Shown piece by piece: positions 63,656-64,000 of a stretch of DNA of 64,000 bases (positions are counted from its first letter, which is position 1; each line of letters begins with the position of its first letter). The position numbers and the translations under genes are program-made. This DNA comes from Prevotellaceae bacterium UBA6417 (GTDB lineage Bacteria; Bacteroidota; Bacteroidia; Bacteroidales; Bacteroidaceae), in NCBI GenBank assembly GCA_002439755.1, contig DJPH01000014.1:11337-75336 (forward strand), written 5' to 3'. Below the pieces are notes generated by a model. That model was not told where the DNA came from. It ran no database searches and was given only the letters and a program-made list of their open reading frames with translations.

Positions 63656-63968
63656 AATGCCTGAAATGCTGATATATTATTCATTTACAGAATGTTTCCC
63701 TGTTATATCCCGCGGGGCTGCTTTTCTTGCTACGGATGTTTCCGGAGCTTTCAGCCGGTTTTGAGGTTTGAACAGGGGAGAAAGTGTCGCCTTTTGTGCC
63801 TTTAAAGCCTCTGAGAAGCCCGTCGGTTGGTCGGAAAAAGCCCGTGAAGGCAATTGCAGGTGGTATGGGAGACTTATCGAATTGTTAAAATTATTAATGC
63901 AAAATCACCCTAAAACCTGTTGCCGTTGCGGCCTCCGAAAGCCCGGCATGAGCAAAATGAGGGTGATA
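63656..63968. other. Non-coding stretch before the last promoter
   Basis: No gene found. ATCACCCT (63904-63911) and AGGGTGAT (63960-63967) are complementary across 48 nt and could close a loop around the GC-rich middle. Too weak to name. Confidence 0.35.
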
Positions 63969-64000
63969 TTTGCCCAAGCAACTGAATTGTTGTACCTTTG
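63969..64000 (+). promoter_or_regulatory. Full -33/-7 promoter facing out of the window
   Basis: TTTG (63969-63972), a 20-nt spacer and TACCTTTG (63993-64000), an excellent match. It should drive a + strand gene beginning just past the window. Confidence 0.65.

Noticed and set aside
63904..63967. Structured RNA or riboswitch before the last promoter
   Set aside because: Only one 8-bp complementarity across 48 nt; it overlaps no downstream gene leader and precedes the promoter.

Overview
The window is chromosomal DNA of a Bacteroidales bacterium (Bacteroides/Prevotella-like; the genus cannot be fixed from the sequence alone). The evidence is two SusC/SusD pairs, an RprX/RprY-type two-component system, the Bacteroidetes-restricted families DUF3256, DUF4290 and DUF5715, many signal-peptidase-II lipoproteins, and repeated use of the Bacteroidetes -7 promoter box TAnnTTTG. 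I see no rRNA, tRNA, CRISPR, transposase or phage gene.

Layout. 0-3 kb: a short-chain dehydrogenase (-) and a secreted GH97 glycosidase (+). 3-9.4 kb: a dense + strand run of mtaB, a GT2 glycosyltransferase, a GldB-like lipoprotein, an RsmI-like methyltransferase, prmC, recX and comF. 9.4-12.1 kb: a - strand operon of a PurF-like protein that lacks the catalytic N-terminal Cys, a BACON-like lipoprotein and an FMN-binding lipoprotein. 12.5-15.3 kb: a tiny Ala/Asp/Ser-rich lipoprotein and rprY/rprX (-). 15.5-21.4 kb: a YhcC-type radical SAM protein, a Rid-like protein and a secreted GH2 beta-galactosidase. 21.9-37.6 kb: the main accessory locus, two consecutive sets of fasciclin (FAS1) lipoprotein, SusC and SusD. 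38.2-42.7 kb: a giant lectin-like secreted protein whose signal peptide is out of frame at a run of seven C. 42.9-46.6 kb: ddh, a DMT transporter, truA and a DUF5715 protein. 46.6-52.8 kb: phoH, purC, menG/ubiE, aroE, a TPM protein, lemA and purM. 53-57 kb: cca (-), a GNAT acetyltransferase, DUF3256, tsaB and DUF4290. 57-63.2 kb: murA, rimM, dxr, rseP and a CotH-family secreted protein.

How the parts fit. Most genes are housekeeping: tRNA modification (mtaB, tsaB, truA, cca), ribosome and translation (prmC, rimM), purine synthesis (purC, purM), cell wall and isoprenoids (murA, ddh, dxr), and envelope proteolysis (rseP). The FAS1-SusC-SusD locus and the neighbouring GH2, GH97 and lectin-like proteins point to capture of an external polymer, but no dedicated sigma/anti-sigma or hybrid two-component regulator lies next to it.

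The most unusual non-coding feature is a family of intergenic arrays made of near-palindromic units with cores such as TGTACA, repeating every 22-23 bp. They lie at the window start and near 12.3, 37.8, 52.9 and 63.5 kb. Two of them share a 79-bp identical stretch in inverted orientation.
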